This document shows positions 25,148-34,349 of a DNA stretch of 64,000 bases, piece after piece (position 1 is the first letter of the stretch; each line of letters starts with the position of its first letter). The position numbers and the translations under genes were made by a program. The stretch is taken from the NCBI RefSeq assembly GCF_028890485.2, contig NZ_JARCHV010000002.1, positions 1,116,001-1,180,000 of the forward strand. The letters run 5' to 3'. Under the pieces are notes generated by a model. It made no database searches. It worked only from the letters and a program-made list of their open reading frames with translations, and was not told the origin of the DNA. This DNA is from Planococcus sp. SK3692 (lineage in GTDB: Bacteria; Bacillota; Bacilli; Bacillales_A; Planococcaceae).

Positions 25148-25175
25148 AGTGGTGGCATGTGGGGGAATGTGGTAC
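25148..25175 (+). promoter_or_regulatory. Three 10-bp-phased TGG repeats, candidate MraZ operator
   Basis: Three direct repeats, AGTGGTGGC, TGTGGGGGA and TGTGGTACA, place TGG at 25150, 25160 and 25170, exactly one helical turn apart. MraZ of other bacteria binds TGGG- or GTGG-type direct repeats ahead of mraZ. A TATAAT at 25182-25187 lies just downstream with no -35, so the repeats occupy the -35 zone. Auto-regulation by MraZ is inferred. Confidence 0.65.
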
Positions 25176-25203
25176 ATTAATTATAATAAGTGGGGTGAAA
25201 GGC

Positions 25204-25635
25204 ATGTTCATGGGCGAATTTCAACACAATGTTGATGCTAAGGGCAGATTAATCGTTCCTGCAAAATACCGTGAATTGCTTGGTGAGCATTTTGTGATCA
25301 CCAGAGGCCTGGATCAATGCTTATTTGGTTATCCGATGAATGAATGGAATAAAATTGAAGAAAAATTAAAAGAAATGCCAGTTACGAAAAAAGATGCACG
25401 CGCATTTACACGTTTTTTCTTTTCAGGGGCCCAGGAAGTGGAACTTGATAAGCAAGGGCGCGTCAATATACCTGCCAGCCTTTTGTCGTATGCCAAAATC
25501 GAAAAAGAGTGCGTCATACTCGGTGTCTCCAATCGGTTTGAAATATGGGCAAAGGATGCATGGGAAGCGTATTTTGAAGAATCCGAAGAATCCTTTAATG
25601 AAATTGCCGAAAACTTAACTGACTTTGATTTTTAA
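25204..25635 (+). CDS. mraZ: Transcriptional regulator MraZ
   Basis: MraZ is a ring-forming DNA-binding protein that controls the dcw operon it heads. The 143-residue protein has two SpoVT-AbrB-like halves, each with the DxKGR signature: [17 protein letters not shown] and [15 protein letters not shown]. The ATG at 25204 gives the conserved N-terminus MFMGEFQHN, behind GGGGTGAAAGG. In-frame starts upstream would read through the operator repeats. It leads a long run of closely spaced genes to ftsZ. Confidence 0.95.
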   Translation: MFMGEFQHNVDAKGRLIVPAKYRELLGEHFVITRGLDQCLFGYPMNEWNKIEEKLKEMPVTKKDARAFTRFFFSGAQEVELDKQGRVNIPASLLSYAKIEKECVILGVSNRFEIWAKDAWEAYFEESEESFNEIAENLTDFDF

Positions 25636-25657
25636 TTTACCGAACGGGGGGACTGGG

Positions 25658-26596
25658 TTGTTCAATCACACTACAGTTTTGCTGCATGAAACTGTCGATG
25701 GGCTGAACATTCGTCCAGATGGCATATATGTAGATTGTACACTCGGCGGCGCGGGCCATAGCGAATATTTGGTTCAGCAGCTATCCGATGAGGGACATCT
25801 GTACTGCTTTGATCAGGATGTAACAGCAATCGAACATGCAAAAGAAAAACTGAAAGACCATTTACATAAGATTACTTTCATCCATGCAAACTTTAAGTAT
25901 TTAAAAGAAGAATTGGAAAAGCACGGAATCGAGAAAGTTGACGGCATCTTGTACGACTTGGGTGTTTCGTCGCCCCAGCTCGATACGCCAGAACGCGGGT
26001 TCAGCTATCATCACGACGCCCCGCTCGATATGCGCATGGACCAAAGCGCGGAACTGAGCGCTTACCATGTCGTGAACGAATGGCGCTTTGAAGATTTGGT
26101 ACGCATTTTCTACCGTTACGGAGAAGAGAAATTCTCCAAGCAGATTGCACGTAAAATCGAAGCTGCAAGAGAAAAACAGCCAATCGAAACGACAGCGCAA
26201 CTGGTTGAATGCATCAAAGACGGCATTCCAGCGCCAGCGAGGCGTAAAGGCGGACATCCGGCAAAACGCGTTTTCCAGGCGATCCGCATCGCGGTGAACG
26301 ATGAGCTGGGTGCTGCTGAAACTTCTTTGCAGGATGCGCTCGACATGCTCGCCATTGGCGGAAGAATCAGCGTCATCACTTTCCATTCGCTCGAAGACCG
26401 CTTGACGAAGGCTTTATTCAAGGAAGCTTCATCACTTCCGGAACTGCCGCCGAACTTGCCGGTCATCCCGGATGGTCTTGAACCGAAATTGAAATTAATC
26501 ACTCGAAAACCTATATTGCCATCTGAAGAAGAATTGGCGCATAATAATCGGTCGCGTTCCGCCAAGTTGCGGATTGCGGAGAAAATCAAACTCTAA
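25658..26596 (+). CDS. rsmH: 16S rRNA (cytosine(1402)-N(4))-methyltransferase RsmH
   Basis: RsmH (MraW) methylates N4 of C1402 in 16S rRNA. The 312-residue length is standard. Motifs include [14 protein letters not shown] for SAM binding, [19 protein letters not shown] and [12 protein letters not shown]. The start is TTG at 25658 after a GGGGGGACTGGG stretch, giving (M)[15 protein letters not shown] as in homologues. An in-frame start at 25625 would overlap mraZ and lacks a site. Confidence 0.94.
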   Translation: MFNHTTVLLHETVDGLNIRPDGIYVDCTLGGAGHSEYLVQQLSDEGHLYCFDQDVTAIEHAKEKLKDHLHKITFIHANFKYLKEELEKHGIEKVDGILYDLGVSSPQLDTPERGFSYHHDAPLDMRMDQSAELSAYHVVNEWRFEDLVRIFYRYGEEKFSKQIARKIEAAREKQPIETTAQLVECIKDGIPAPARRKGGHPAKRVFQAIRIAVNDELGAAETSLQDALDMLAIGGRISVITFHSLEDRLTKALFKEASSLPELPPNLPVIPDGLEPKLKLITRKPILPSEEELAHNNRSRSAKLRIAEKIKL

Positions 26597-26608
26597 GGAC
26601 GTGTTTAA

Positions 26609-26968
26609 ATGGCGTTGAATGCGAGAACCCAAACCTACATACAACAGCCGGCCGTTCCGCAAAGTCCGAATAGACAGCCGGCTAAAAAGAAAAAACTCAT
26701 CACCAAAGGCGAGAAAATCCTTTATACAGCTTTCCTGGCTGTCTGCATCATGTGCGCATTGCTCGTCTTGCAAAATCAGTCGACAATCCAAGCTTCTACG
26801 CAGGAAATCCAAACAATTGAAAATTCAATCAGTGAAACGACGAAACAAAATACCGATTTGTCCGTGCAAGTAAGTGAACTGTCTTCATATGAGCGCATTT
26901 GGTCGAAAGCAAAGGATTACGGCTTAAAATTAAATGAGCGAAATGTAAAGGTAGTGCCGGGACAATGA
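26609..26968 (+). CDS. ftsL: Cell division protein FtsL
   Basis: FtsL is a bitopic divisome protein that forms a complex with DivIB and DivIC. The 119 residues comprise a basic cytoplasmic tail rich in Gln, Pro and Lys (RQPAKKKKLITKGEK), one transmembrane helix (about 38-56) and an extracytoplasmic coiled coil (about 62-95), ending in LKLNERNVKVV. Sequence conservation in this family is low, but topology and position between rsmH and pbpB are diagnostic. Its stop overlaps the pbpB start. Confidence 0.9.
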   Translation: MALNARTQTYIQQPAVPQSPNRQPAKKKKLITKGEKILYTAFLAVCIMCALLVLQNQSTIQASTQEIQTIENSISETTKQNTDLSVQVSELSSYERIWSKAKDYGLKLNERNVKVVPGQ

Positions 26969-29274
26969 AGAAAAAATTTCGTTTTCAAGGAGGAGCCTTT
27001 CTGCTATTTTTACTATTTGCAGGGCTCTTTTTCCTTTTAATGGCCAGAATAATCACAATTCAAGCAACGGGCAAAGTGGAAGGGCAGGAGTTGGCTGCCA
27101 GAGCTGCTGCCAAATACAGCCAGGAAGAAGTATTGACCGCAGAACGCGGAAAGATTTTGGATCGCAACGGGGAAGTCATTGCCGAAGACACATTGACGTA
27201 TAAATTAGTGGCGGTATTGGATGAATCGGTGACGACGAATCCGGAAAAACCGAACCACGTGATCGATGCCGAAGAAACAGCGGCGTATTTGTCCGAGCAA
27301 TTGGGGACGCCGAAAGAAGAACTGGTAAGCATTTTGGAAAATGGCATGGAAAAAGACCGTTACCAAGTTGAGTTCGGCGCAGCCGGACGGGAAATCAGCC
27401 ATACCCAGATGCTTGAAATGAAAGAAAAAGAGCTGCCGGGCTTATTGTTCGTTAAAGACCTAAAACGCCTTTACCCGAACGGTGTGTTCGCATCCCATTT
27501 GATCGGGTTCGCCATGAAAGAAGAGTTCGAGGATGGGCAAGTGAAGACTATGGGCAAGATGGGCTTGGAATCTATCCATGACGAAGTTCTGACAGGAAAA
27601 AACGGAAAAATGGAGTTCGATACCGATAAATGGGGTTATCTATTGCCGAATAGCCAAGAAGCTGTCACCCCCGCTATCGATGGATCGAATCTCCAATTGA
27701 CGCTGGACCGCACGCTGCAGAACTTTTTGGAGGATGCCATGTCGAGCGTCCAGGAAGAATATAATCCGGCACGCATGATTGCCGTGATTGCAGATCCAGA
27801 TACCGGCGAGATCTTGGGCATGTCCCAACGCCCGACATTCAACCCGAACACGCGTGAAGGCTTATCGGACAACTGGTTGAATGAAAGCATCGAGCTGACG
27901 ATCGAGCCTGGCTCGCCGATGAAAGTATTTACATTGGCCGCAGCGGTTGAAGAGGGCAAATGGGATCCGAATGCTTATTATGATTCCGGAACCTACACAT
28001 TGCTGGATCGCACGATTGGCGACCATAATAGCGGGCGCGGCTGGGGAAGCATCACGTTCCTTGAGGGCTTCCAGCGTTCTTCCAACGTATCGATGGGTTA
28101 TCTGCTTGAACGCCTTGGTGCAGATAATTTTATGAATTATATCGATGCATTCGGTTTCGGCGAAAAAACTGGCATCGATTTGCCGAATGAAGCGGCAGGA
28201 AAAATCCTGGATCAATATCCGATCAATAAATTGACCACTTCCTATGGCCAAGGATCGACCGTTACCCCAATTCAGATGATTCAAGCAGCGACAGCGCTCG
28301 CTGGAGATGGCACGATGATGAAGCCGTATATCATCGATCAAATCAAAAATCCTGATACAGGCGACGTAACTGTAAAATCTGAACCTCAAGAAGCCGGTAC
28401 GCCAATTTCAGCAGAAACAGCGAAAAAAGTGCGTGAAATCATGGCGTCTACAGTGACATCTGAAGTTGGATCGGCGCAAGGCTTCGCATTACAGGATTAT
28501 ACTGTTGCTGGGAAAACCGGTACCGCACAAGTTCCGGGAGAAGATGGCCGGTATATGACGGGAACCAATAATTATTTGTTCTCATTCCTTGGAATGGCCC
28601 CAGCTGATGACCCGGAATTATTGATATACATCGGTGTTCAGCAGCCTCAATTGCCCGCGGATGAATACGGTTCTGTCCCCGTGTCCAAAATCTTTACGTC
28701 TGTCATGGAAAACGGATTGAAGTATTTGAACATTGCGCCTGAGAATTCGGTAGAGGCAAAGACTGTAGAAATCGAAGACTATAAAGGGCTGGCGATGGAA
28801 GAGGCTGTATCTCAGCTGAAAGCCAAGGGGTTAAATCCGGTTATCGCTGGCGATAATTCTCAAATAAGTGATCAATACCCAGCTGCTGGCGAAAAATTGG
28901 TATCCGGTGAAAATATCATTTTGAGAACCGGCGGCACTACCGCTATTCCGGATTTCACAGGGTGGTCGAAACGTGAGCTTCTGGCATTCCAAGCACTCAG
29001 CGGATTGCCGCTTGAAATTGCAGGCCAAGGCTTCGCGATGACACAAAGCGTAGCAGAAGGTGCAGTGCCAGAAAAAGGCGAATCTGTTATCATCGAATTG
29101 CAGCCACCGGAAGTATTTTATCCACAGCAATCGCAGAATGATGAAGAAACGCAGTCGCCGGATGCAGAATCAGCTGCAACGGAGAACCCAGAAGCCACTG
29201 AACCAATCACAGAACAACCTGCAGAATCAACAGAACAACAAACGGAACAATCCTTAAACAACGAAAATGAATAA
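26965..29274 (+). CDS. pbpB: Penicillin-binding protein 2B, division transpeptidase
   Basis: This class B PBP cross-links septal peptidoglycan. The 769 residues include one N-terminal membrane anchor, a dimerisation domain (about 50-230), the transpeptidase domain (about 270-585) and two C-terminal PASTA domains (about 595-715). Catalytic motifs are SPMK (in EPGSPMKVF), SSN (RSSNVSMG) and KTGT (VAGKTGTAQ). The chain ends in about 50 residues very rich in Glu, Gln, Thr and Pro. It overlaps ftsL by ATGA. Two PASTA domains fit PBP2B of Bacillus and PBP1 of Staphylococcus. No spoVD paralogue follows. Confidence 0.95.
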   Translation: MKKKFRFQGGAFLLFLLFAGLFFLLMARIITIQATGKVEGQELAARAAAKYSQEEVLTAERGKILDRNGEVIAEDTLTYKLVAVLDESVTTNPEKPNHVIDAEETAAYLSEQLGTPKEELVSILENGMEKDRYQVEFGAAGREISHTQMLEMKEKELPGLLFVKDLKRLYPNGVFASHLIGFAMKEEFEDGQVKTMGKMGLESIHDEVLTGKNGKMEFDTDKWGYLLPNSQEAVTPAIDGSNLQLTLDRTLQNFLEDAMSSVQEEYNPARMIAVIADPDTGEILGMSQRPTFNPNTREGLSDNWLNESIELTIEPGSPMKVFTLAAAVEEGKWDPNAYYDSGTYTLLDRTIGDHNSGRGWGSITFLEGFQRSSNVSMGYLLERLGADNFMNYIDAFGFGEKTGIDLPNEAAGKILDQYPINKLTTSYGQGSTVTPIQMIQAATALAGDGTMMKPYIIDQIKNPDTGDVTVKSEPQEAGTPISAETAKKVREIMASTVTSEVGSAQGFALQDYTVAGKTGTAQVPGEDGRYMTGTNNYLFSFLGMAPADDPELLIYIGVQQPQLPADEYGSVPVSKIFTSVMENGLKYLNIAPENSVEAKTVEIEDYKGLAMEEAVSQLKAKGLNPVIAGDNSQISDQYPAAGEKLVSGENIILRTGGTTAIPDFTGWSKRELLAFQALSGLPLEIAGQGFAMTQSVAEGAVPEKGESVIIELQPPEVFYPQQSQNDEETQSPDAESAATENPEATEPITEQPAESTEQQTEQSLNNENE

Positions 29275-29311
29275 ATGAACGAGTGTACTCGTCTTTAAAG
29301 GAGCTCTATTA

Positions 29312-30280
29312 ATGGAAGTTATGAATATATTAGGATTTGGGATTGCATTGATCATGACCGTCGCATTGATGCCAGTATTCATCCCGCTATTGAAACGCAT
29401 GAAATTCGGACAAAGTATTCGTGAAGAAGGCCCGGAATCGCATTTGAAAAAAATGGGGACGCCGACAATGGGCGGGTTAGTGTTCCTTATCTCTATTATC
29501 GTGACGGTCCTATTGGTAGCCGCTTTTAATGGTGAATTGACGACACAAGTGGTCATTTTACTGATTGTCCTATTTGGTTACGGATTGATCGGCTTTTTGG
29601 ATGATTTCATCAAAGTGGTGCTCAAGCGCAATCTAGGGCTGACATCGCTTCAAAAGTTGCTGGCACAAATCGTCATCGCTGTTTTGTCATTCTTTTTGCT
29701 GCGCGCAAACGGATTTGACACGGCGCTCGGCATTCCGTTTACAAATGCATCCATCGAACTCGGGTGGGTATATGTCTTGTTCATCGTGTTCTGGTTAGTC
29801 GGATTTTCAAATGCTGTTAATTTGACAGATGGGCTTGACGGGCTGGTCGCTGGAACGGCATCCATCGCTTTTGCGGCATTCGGCATATTGGCGATCGTCC
29901 AACAAGAAACTGGAATCGCCTTGTTCACGTTTGCTGTAGCAGGCGGGCTAATCGGATTCCTCGTTTTCAACAAATACCCGGCAAAAGTATTCATGGGCGA
30001 CACAGGCTCTTTAGCTCTAGGTGGCGCGCTGGCTATGGTATCGATTCTATTGAAACAGGAATTGCTCCTGCTGTTGATCGGTTTGGTGTTTGTCATTGAA
30101 ACCGCATCGGTCATTTTGCAGGTCGGCAGTTTTAAACTACGAAAAAAACGCATATTCAAAATGAGCCCAATCCACCATCATTTTGAATTGAGTGGCTGGT
30201 CTGAATGGAAAGTTGTCACCGTCTTTTGGGGTGTCGGTTTCATCAGCGCTGCGATTGCCGTTTTATTGGAGGTCATGTAA
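29312..30280 (+). CDS. mraY: Phospho-N-acetylmuramoyl-pentapeptide-transferase MraY
   Basis: MraY makes lipid I by moving phospho-MurNAc-pentapeptide onto undecaprenyl phosphate. The 322-residue protein has ten helices. Key motifs are [17 protein letters not shown] (N-terminal loop), the aspartates in GFLDDFIKV and [21 protein letters not shown] and the HHH of [18 protein letters not shown] precedes the ATG. It is followed without a gap by murD. No murE lies before it, unlike in B. subtilis. Confidence 0.96.
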   Translation: MEVMNILGFGIALIMTVALMPVFIPLLKRMKFGQSIREEGPESHLKKMGTPTMGGLVFLISIIVTVLLVAAFNGELTTQVVILLIVLFGYGLIGFLDDFIKVVLKRNLGLTSLQKLLAQIVIAVLSFFLLRANGFDTALGIPFTNASIELGWVYVLFIVFWLVGFSNAVNLTDGLDGLVAGTASIAFAAFGILAIVQQETGIALFTFAVAGGLIGFLVFNKYPAKVFMGDTGSLALGGALAMVSILLKQELLLLLIGLVFVIETASVILQVGSFKLRKKRIFKMSPIHHHFELSGWSEWKVVTVFWGVGFISAAIAVLLEVM

Positions 30281-31645
30281 ATGAAAGATTTGCCGCAATT
30301 GCATCAAAAGAAAGTGCTCGTGCTTGGATTGGCGAAAAGCGGCTTTACGGCTGCGCGCCTTTTACATAAACTTGGCGCATTCGTGACGGTCAATGATTCC
30401 AAGCCCTTTGAAGAAAATCCTGAAGCCCAAGAGCTATTAAATTTAGGTGTCACCGTTATTTGTGGGCGTCACCCTGAAGATCTATTGGATGAAGGGTTTG
30501 AATTGGTCATCAAGAATCCGGGGATTCCTTACCGCAACCACCTGATCCAGAAAGCATTGGAAAAAGATATTCCGGTGTGGACAGAAATCGAACTTGCATA
30601 CCGCATCAGCGAAGCGCCGTTTATCGGCATCACGGGATCGAACGGCAAAACGACGACGACGACTTTGTTGTTCCATATGCTCAACCAGGACGGCAAGTCA
30701 CCGCTTATTGCTGGCAATATCGGTACAGTGGCAAGCGGAGTGGCAGAAAAAGCGACAGCTGACCACGTCATCGTCACAGAGCTTTCTTCATTCCAATTAA
30801 AAGGGACGGAAACTTTCCGCCCCCACATCTCGATTATCACCAATTTATATGAAGCGCATCTTGATTACCATGGATCGCTTGAAGACTATATCGGATCGAA
30901 AAAGAAAATCACGGAAAACCAGACGGCTGAAGATTATTTCATCTACAATGCGGACCAGCAGGTGCTCGTGGACCATGCGAAAACAGTTAAAGCACAAGGC
31001 GTTCCTTTCACCTTGAAAGGACGCACAGAAAAAAGCATCAGTGCTGACAGTGACTATATTTATTGGCAAGGTGAGCCGTTGATCGAACGCAAACGAATCA
31101 TGCTGGCTGGTGAGCATAACCTTGAGAACATTTTGTCCGCCACTGCCGCCATGCTCTTGTCTGGAGGAACAAAGGAAACCATCATCCGCGTATTGACCTC
31201 TTTTACTGGGGTCAAGCACCGTTCACAGTTTGTCGGGGAATGGCAAGGAAGACGGTTCTATAACGATTCGAAAGCAACGAATGAGCTTGCCACCAAAAGT
31301 GCGCTGGAAGCTTTCAGCGACAACATCATTTTGCTCGCGGGGGGACTCGAGCGCCAGCATTCGCTGGAAGAATTGCGCCCCTATATGAATCGAGTGAAAG
31401 TGCTTGTCACTTTCGGTGAGACGGCGGACCGTTTTGCTGAATTTGCAGAAAGCTGCGATGTTCCGACGGTCATTAAAGCCGGATTGATGGACGATGCAGT
31501 CGAAAAGGCAGTCAGTCAGTCATCTCCGGAAGATACAATCTTGTTGTCTCCTGCTTGTGCGAGCTGGGATCAATACGAAAGTTTTGAAGTCCGCGGCGAT
31601 GCGTTTATCGAAGCGGCCAGAAAATATACAGAAGCAAACGAATAA
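30281..31645 (+). CDS. murD: UDP-N-acetylmuramoylalanine--D-glutamate ligase MurD
   Basis: MurD adds D-glutamate to UDP-MurNAc-L-Ala with ATP. The 454-residue protein shows the N-terminal UDP-binding Rossmann part (KKVLVLGLAKSGFTAARLL), the ATP loop GITGSNGKTTTTTLL, the Mur signature HRSQFVGEWQGRRFYNDSKA and the C-terminal LLSPACASWDQYESFE. Its ATG starts the base after the mraY stop, with GGAGGT inside the end of mraY. spoVE/ftsW, murG and murB, which follow murD in B. subtilis, are missing here. Confidence 0.95.
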   Translation: MKDLPQLHQKKVLVLGLAKSGFTAARLLHKLGAFVTVNDSKPFEENPEAQELLNLGVTVICGRHPEDLLDEGFELVIKNPGIPYRNHLIQKALEKDIPVWTEIELAYRISEAPFIGITGSNGKTTTTTLLFHMLNQDGKSPLIAGNIGTVASGVAEKATADHVIVTELSSFQLKGTETFRPHISIITNLYEAHLDYHGSLEDYIGSKKKITENQTAEDYFIYNADQQVLVDHAKTVKAQGVPFTLKGRTEKSISADSDYIYWQGEPLIERKRIMLAGEHNLENILSATAAMLLSGGTKETIIRVLTSFTGVKHRSQFVGEWQGRRFYNDSKATNELATKSALEAFSDNIILLAGGLERQHSLEELRPYMNRVKVLVTFGETADRFAEFAESCDVPTVIKAGLMDDAVEKAVSQSSPEDTILLSPACASWDQYESFEVRGDAFIEAARKYTEANE

Positions 31646-31663
31646 AACGAAGGAGCGGCGGAT

Positions 31664-32446
31664 ATGGACAAAGTTATAGACATCGAAGAACGCATACCAA
31701 CGCTCCGGGAGCGGCGCAGAAAAAGGTCGAACCGCAAGTTTGCGGCTTTATTGACCGTTTTTATTTCGTTGCTGTTCATTCTTTTATACAGCCAGTCCAC
31801 TTACAGCGAGATCCGCGACATCAAAGTCACAGGTGCTGAATTGTTCGATGGCGAGAGTTATAAGCAGGCCAGCACTTTGGCGCTTGGGGATTCGATGTGG
31901 TCATTTGACAGCGGGGAGATCGAGCGTGAAATTGAATCGCTTGAATGGGTCGAATCGGCAACAGTTAAAAAAAATTGGTTGAGCTCAGTTGAAATCGAAA
32001 TCCAAGAATTTGTCGAGATGGGGTATTTGGATCAAGGCAATAGCTATCAAGTGGTCTTGTCGAATGGCGTCGTGCTCAACCAGCCCATCAGCGTCGTGGA
32101 AGGACCGATTTTTTCGAATTTCGAAGATGAAGCAAAACGGGAAGCGTTGATCGAGCAACTGGTCAAAACCGACCCGGAAGTGCAGAATCTCATCTCTCAA
32201 GTCATTTTGGATACGGAACAGGAACGTGCAGATTACATCACAATTTATATGAATGACGGAAACGAAATCAAGGCGATTTTATCGACTTTGGCAGAGAAGA
32301 TAAATTATTATCCATCTGTCACCGCTCAGCTGGAAGGCCGCCAAGGCATCATTGACATGGAAGTTGGCATTTATTTCCGTTCCTATAACGATGTGTTCGG
32401 ATTGGCGGAAGCGGGTGAGGAACTTGAAAACATCGAAGAACAATGA
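31664..32446 (+). CDS. divIB: Cell division protein DivIB (FtsQ)
   Basis: DivIB is the FtsQ-type divisome protein. The 260 residues have a basic cytoplasmic tail (RRRKRSNRKFA), one transmembrane helix (about 27-45), a POTRA domain starting at YSEIRDIKVTGAELFD and a beta domain, ending in an acidic tail. AAGGAGCGG precedes the ATG. The 3' end overlaps the start proposed for ylxW. Role: bridging FtsL-DivIC and the septal synthase, from family knowledge. Confidence 0.92.
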   Translation: MDKVIDIEERIPTLRERRRKRSNRKFAALLTVFISLLFILLYSQSTYSEIRDIKVTGAELFDGESYKQASTLALGDSMWSFDSGEIEREIESLEWVESATVKKNWLSSVEIEIQEFVEMGYLDQGNSYQVVLSNGVVLNQPISVVEGPIFSNFEDEAKREALIEQLVKTDPEVQNLISQVILDTEQERADYITIYMNDGNEIKAILSTLAEKINYYPSVTAQLEGRQGIIDMEVGIYFRSYNDVFGLAEAGEELENIEEQ

Positions 32447-33167
32447 GCGCAAAAGCATCAGCAAGTCGATCATCTTCTCGCTCGTTTTCTTGGTTCTCGG
32501 ATTTATCATGGCCTATTCCTATAGTTTGTCGAACCAGCGAGAAGCGGAAAATGATTTTGCGGGAACCAGCTTTTTCGAGCAAAAAGAACAATACCGGAAA
32601 GAATTGATCGAACAGCAAGAGCGCAATAAAGAATTGCGCGCAGAGCTGGATGACAAGCAAAAAGCCGTTCAGGAATTCGAGCGGTCTGTAGTGGACGGTG
32701 AAGAAAACTATACGGCATACGCCCGGGAGGCAGAAGAATTGAGACGCTTCCTCGGGCTTGTTCCGGTTAAAGGGCAAGGCTTGAAAGTGACTCTCGAGGA
32801 CGGCGATTATACGGCAGACCATGTGAATCCAAACGATTATATGGTTCATGAAAGCCATGTGTTCCAAGTGATTAACGAACTCTATATTTCCGGTGCCGAG
32901 GCAATTGCCGTAAATGGCCAGCGGATTCACGGCAATTCCCATATTGTCTGCACGGGCCCTGTCATTACAGTCGACGGCATCCAGCATCCTGCGCCTTTCA
33001 CCATCGAAGCGATTGGGAGTCCAGAAGTATTGACTGCCTCCATGCAACTGTCAGGCGGCGTTCAGGACCAGCTCGTCAACGATAACATCATTGTAACGCT
33101 TGATTCAGGGCGAGCTATCCGCATGCCGGCACTTTTGTCGGAGATGGATACAGGGGGACAGCGATGA
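32424..33167 (+). CDS. ylxW: DUF881 family protein YlxW
   Basis: This 247-residue membrane-anchored protein belongs to the DUF881 family. A short basic N-terminus leads to one helix (SIIFSLVFLVLGFIMAYSY), a coiled coil (about 45-90, rich in Glu, Gln, Lys) and the DUF881 domain from about residue 100 (VPVKGQGLKVTLEDGDY, NELYISGAEAIAVNGQRI). The start is uncertain: TTG at 32424 has GGGTGAGG close by and overlaps divIB by 23 bases; a start further upstream would put the N-terminus entirely in divIB DNA. It is paired with ylxX as in B. subtilis; function is unknown, likely at the divisome. Confidence 0.82.
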   Translation: MKTSKNNERKSISKSIIFSLVFLVLGFIMAYSYSLSNQREAENDFAGTSFFEQKEQYRKELIEQQERNKELRAELDDKQKAVQEFERSVVDGEENYTAYAREAEELRRFLGLVPVKGQGLKVTLEDGDYTADHVNPNDYMVHESHVFQVINELYISGAEAIAVNGQRIHGNSHIVCTGPVITVDGIQHPAPFTIEAIGSPEVLTASMQLSGGVQDQLVNDNIIVTLDSGRAIRMPALLSEMDTGGQR

Positions 33168-33880
33168 AAAAACGCATTACGGGCCGTTTTACGGTCATTC
33201 TTTTTGTTATCGGTTTTATGACTGCGACACAATACAACACGGTAAATATGGATGACAGCCGGGATTCCCGGGATACATGGGAAATCCGCCAGCAATTATC
33301 GCGGGAAAAGCAACTTCATTCGGAATTGCTGTCGGAAATCAGCCTGCTGGATGAGACACTTGGCAAGTATAGCGATGAAGCGACTCAAGATCCGCAGGCG
33401 GTTTTGAAAGAGACAGTAAAAGATTTGCAGAACTCTGCCGGCCTTTCGCAAGTGATTGGCCCGGGAATTGAACTGGAGATTAGCCCTTCGCTTGAAGCGA
33501 TTGCGCTTGGAACCGAAATAACAGAAATTCCACCAGATCTATTGATTCGCTTAGTGAATGAAATCAACCGCTTTGATGGCATCGAGCTGGCGATTGCCGG
33601 GGAGCGTGTCATCAACACGACCGCGATACGCGATATCAATGGCTACACGACTGTGAATACAGAGCCTATCTCGACGCCGCCGTTTATGATCACGATTATG
33701 GCAACGAGCATGGAAGAAGCGCGGAAACTTTCTAGTTATTTGACGGCTTCTGCAATTCACGATGATTTTTACATAGACGATTTGACGATCACTATTTCAG
33801 AGCCGCAGGAAGAATTGGCGCTGCCGGCTTTTGATGAAGAAATTACCATGGAGCATCTTCAAGCCGGGGAGGGGGAGTAG
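33164..33880 (+). CDS. ylxX: DUF881 family protein YlxX
   Basis: This is a second DUF881 protein of 238 residues, the partner of YlxW. It has one N-terminal helix (FTVILFVIGFMTATQY), a heptad-like region (about 40-90) and the DUF881 domain with GPGIELEISPS and NRFDGIELAIAGERVINTTAI. The C-terminus is acidic. The ATG overlaps the ylxW stop as ATGA. It looks like a tandem duplicate that has diverged in the N-terminal half. Exact function unknown. Confidence 0.86.
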   Translation: MKKRITGRFTVILFVIGFMTATQYNTVNMDDSRDSRDTWEIRQQLSREKQLHSELLSEISLLDETLGKYSDEATQDPQAVLKETVKDLQNSAGLSQVIGPGIELEISPSLEAIALGTEITEIPPDLLIRLVNEINRFDGIELAIAGERVINTTAIRDINGYTTVNTEPISTPPFMITIMATSMEEARKLSSYLTASAIHDDFYIDDLTITISEPQEELALPAFDEEITMEHLQAGEGE

Positions 33881-33882
33881 GA

Positions 33883-34245
33883 ATGTGGATATCGATTCTA
33901 GGATTGCTGTTGGGCATTTCACTCGGCTTGTTGACGGATATCCAAATACCGCCTGAATACGCTAGTTATTTGTCAATAGCAGTGCTGGCTTCACTTGATA
34001 CGCTATTTGGGGGCATACGGGCCCATTTGCAGCAAGTTTATGATGATAAAGTGTTCGTTTCAGGTTTTTTCTTTAATATCGTATTGGCTGCAGGCCTGGC
34101 TTTTCTTGGCGTCCATTTAGGTGTAGATTTGTATTTGGCAGCCATTTTCGCGTTCGGCGTCCGGCTATTCCAGAATATTGCGGTGATCCGCCGCATTCTG
34201 CTTACGAAATGGGCCGAAAAAAAGAAGCTTGGTGAGGCAAATTGA
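33883..34245 (+). CDS. sbp: Small basic protein Sbp (DUF1290)
   Basis: This 120-residue membrane protein of the Sbp/DUF1290 family lies between ylxX and ftsA in Bacillus. Three or four helices are visible (WISILGLLLGISLGLL; FFFNIVLAAGLAFLGVHLG), with the family stretch YLSIAVLASLDTLFGGIRA and a basic C-terminus. It starts two bases after ylxX. Its role is unknown. The gene is followed by 104 bases with no terminator before ftsA. Confidence 0.87.
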   Translation: MWISILGLLLGISLGLLTDIQIPPEYASYLSIAVLASLDTLFGGIRAHLQQVYDDKVFVSGFFFNIVLAAGLAFLGVHLGVDLYLAAIFAFGVRLFQNIAVIRRILLTKWAEKKKLGEAN

Positions 34246-34349
34246 CGAATTGCAGGAAAATTTTCTAAGTTTCGCTATTTTACTTAGACAAGGTGTGTAT
34301 TTTACAATAGAATGTAATGTAGAGAAGTTTTATAAGGAGGTGCCACGAG

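Noticed and set aside
27862-28389. Antisense open frame within pbpB
   Set aside because: It lies opposite the transpeptidase motifs, has no ribosome binding site and no recognisable domain.
29278-29297. Small inverted repeat ACGAGTGTACTCGT between pbpB and mraY
   Set aside because: The stem is only 5 bp and the T-run is poor, inside an operon where transcription must continue. Not called a terminator.
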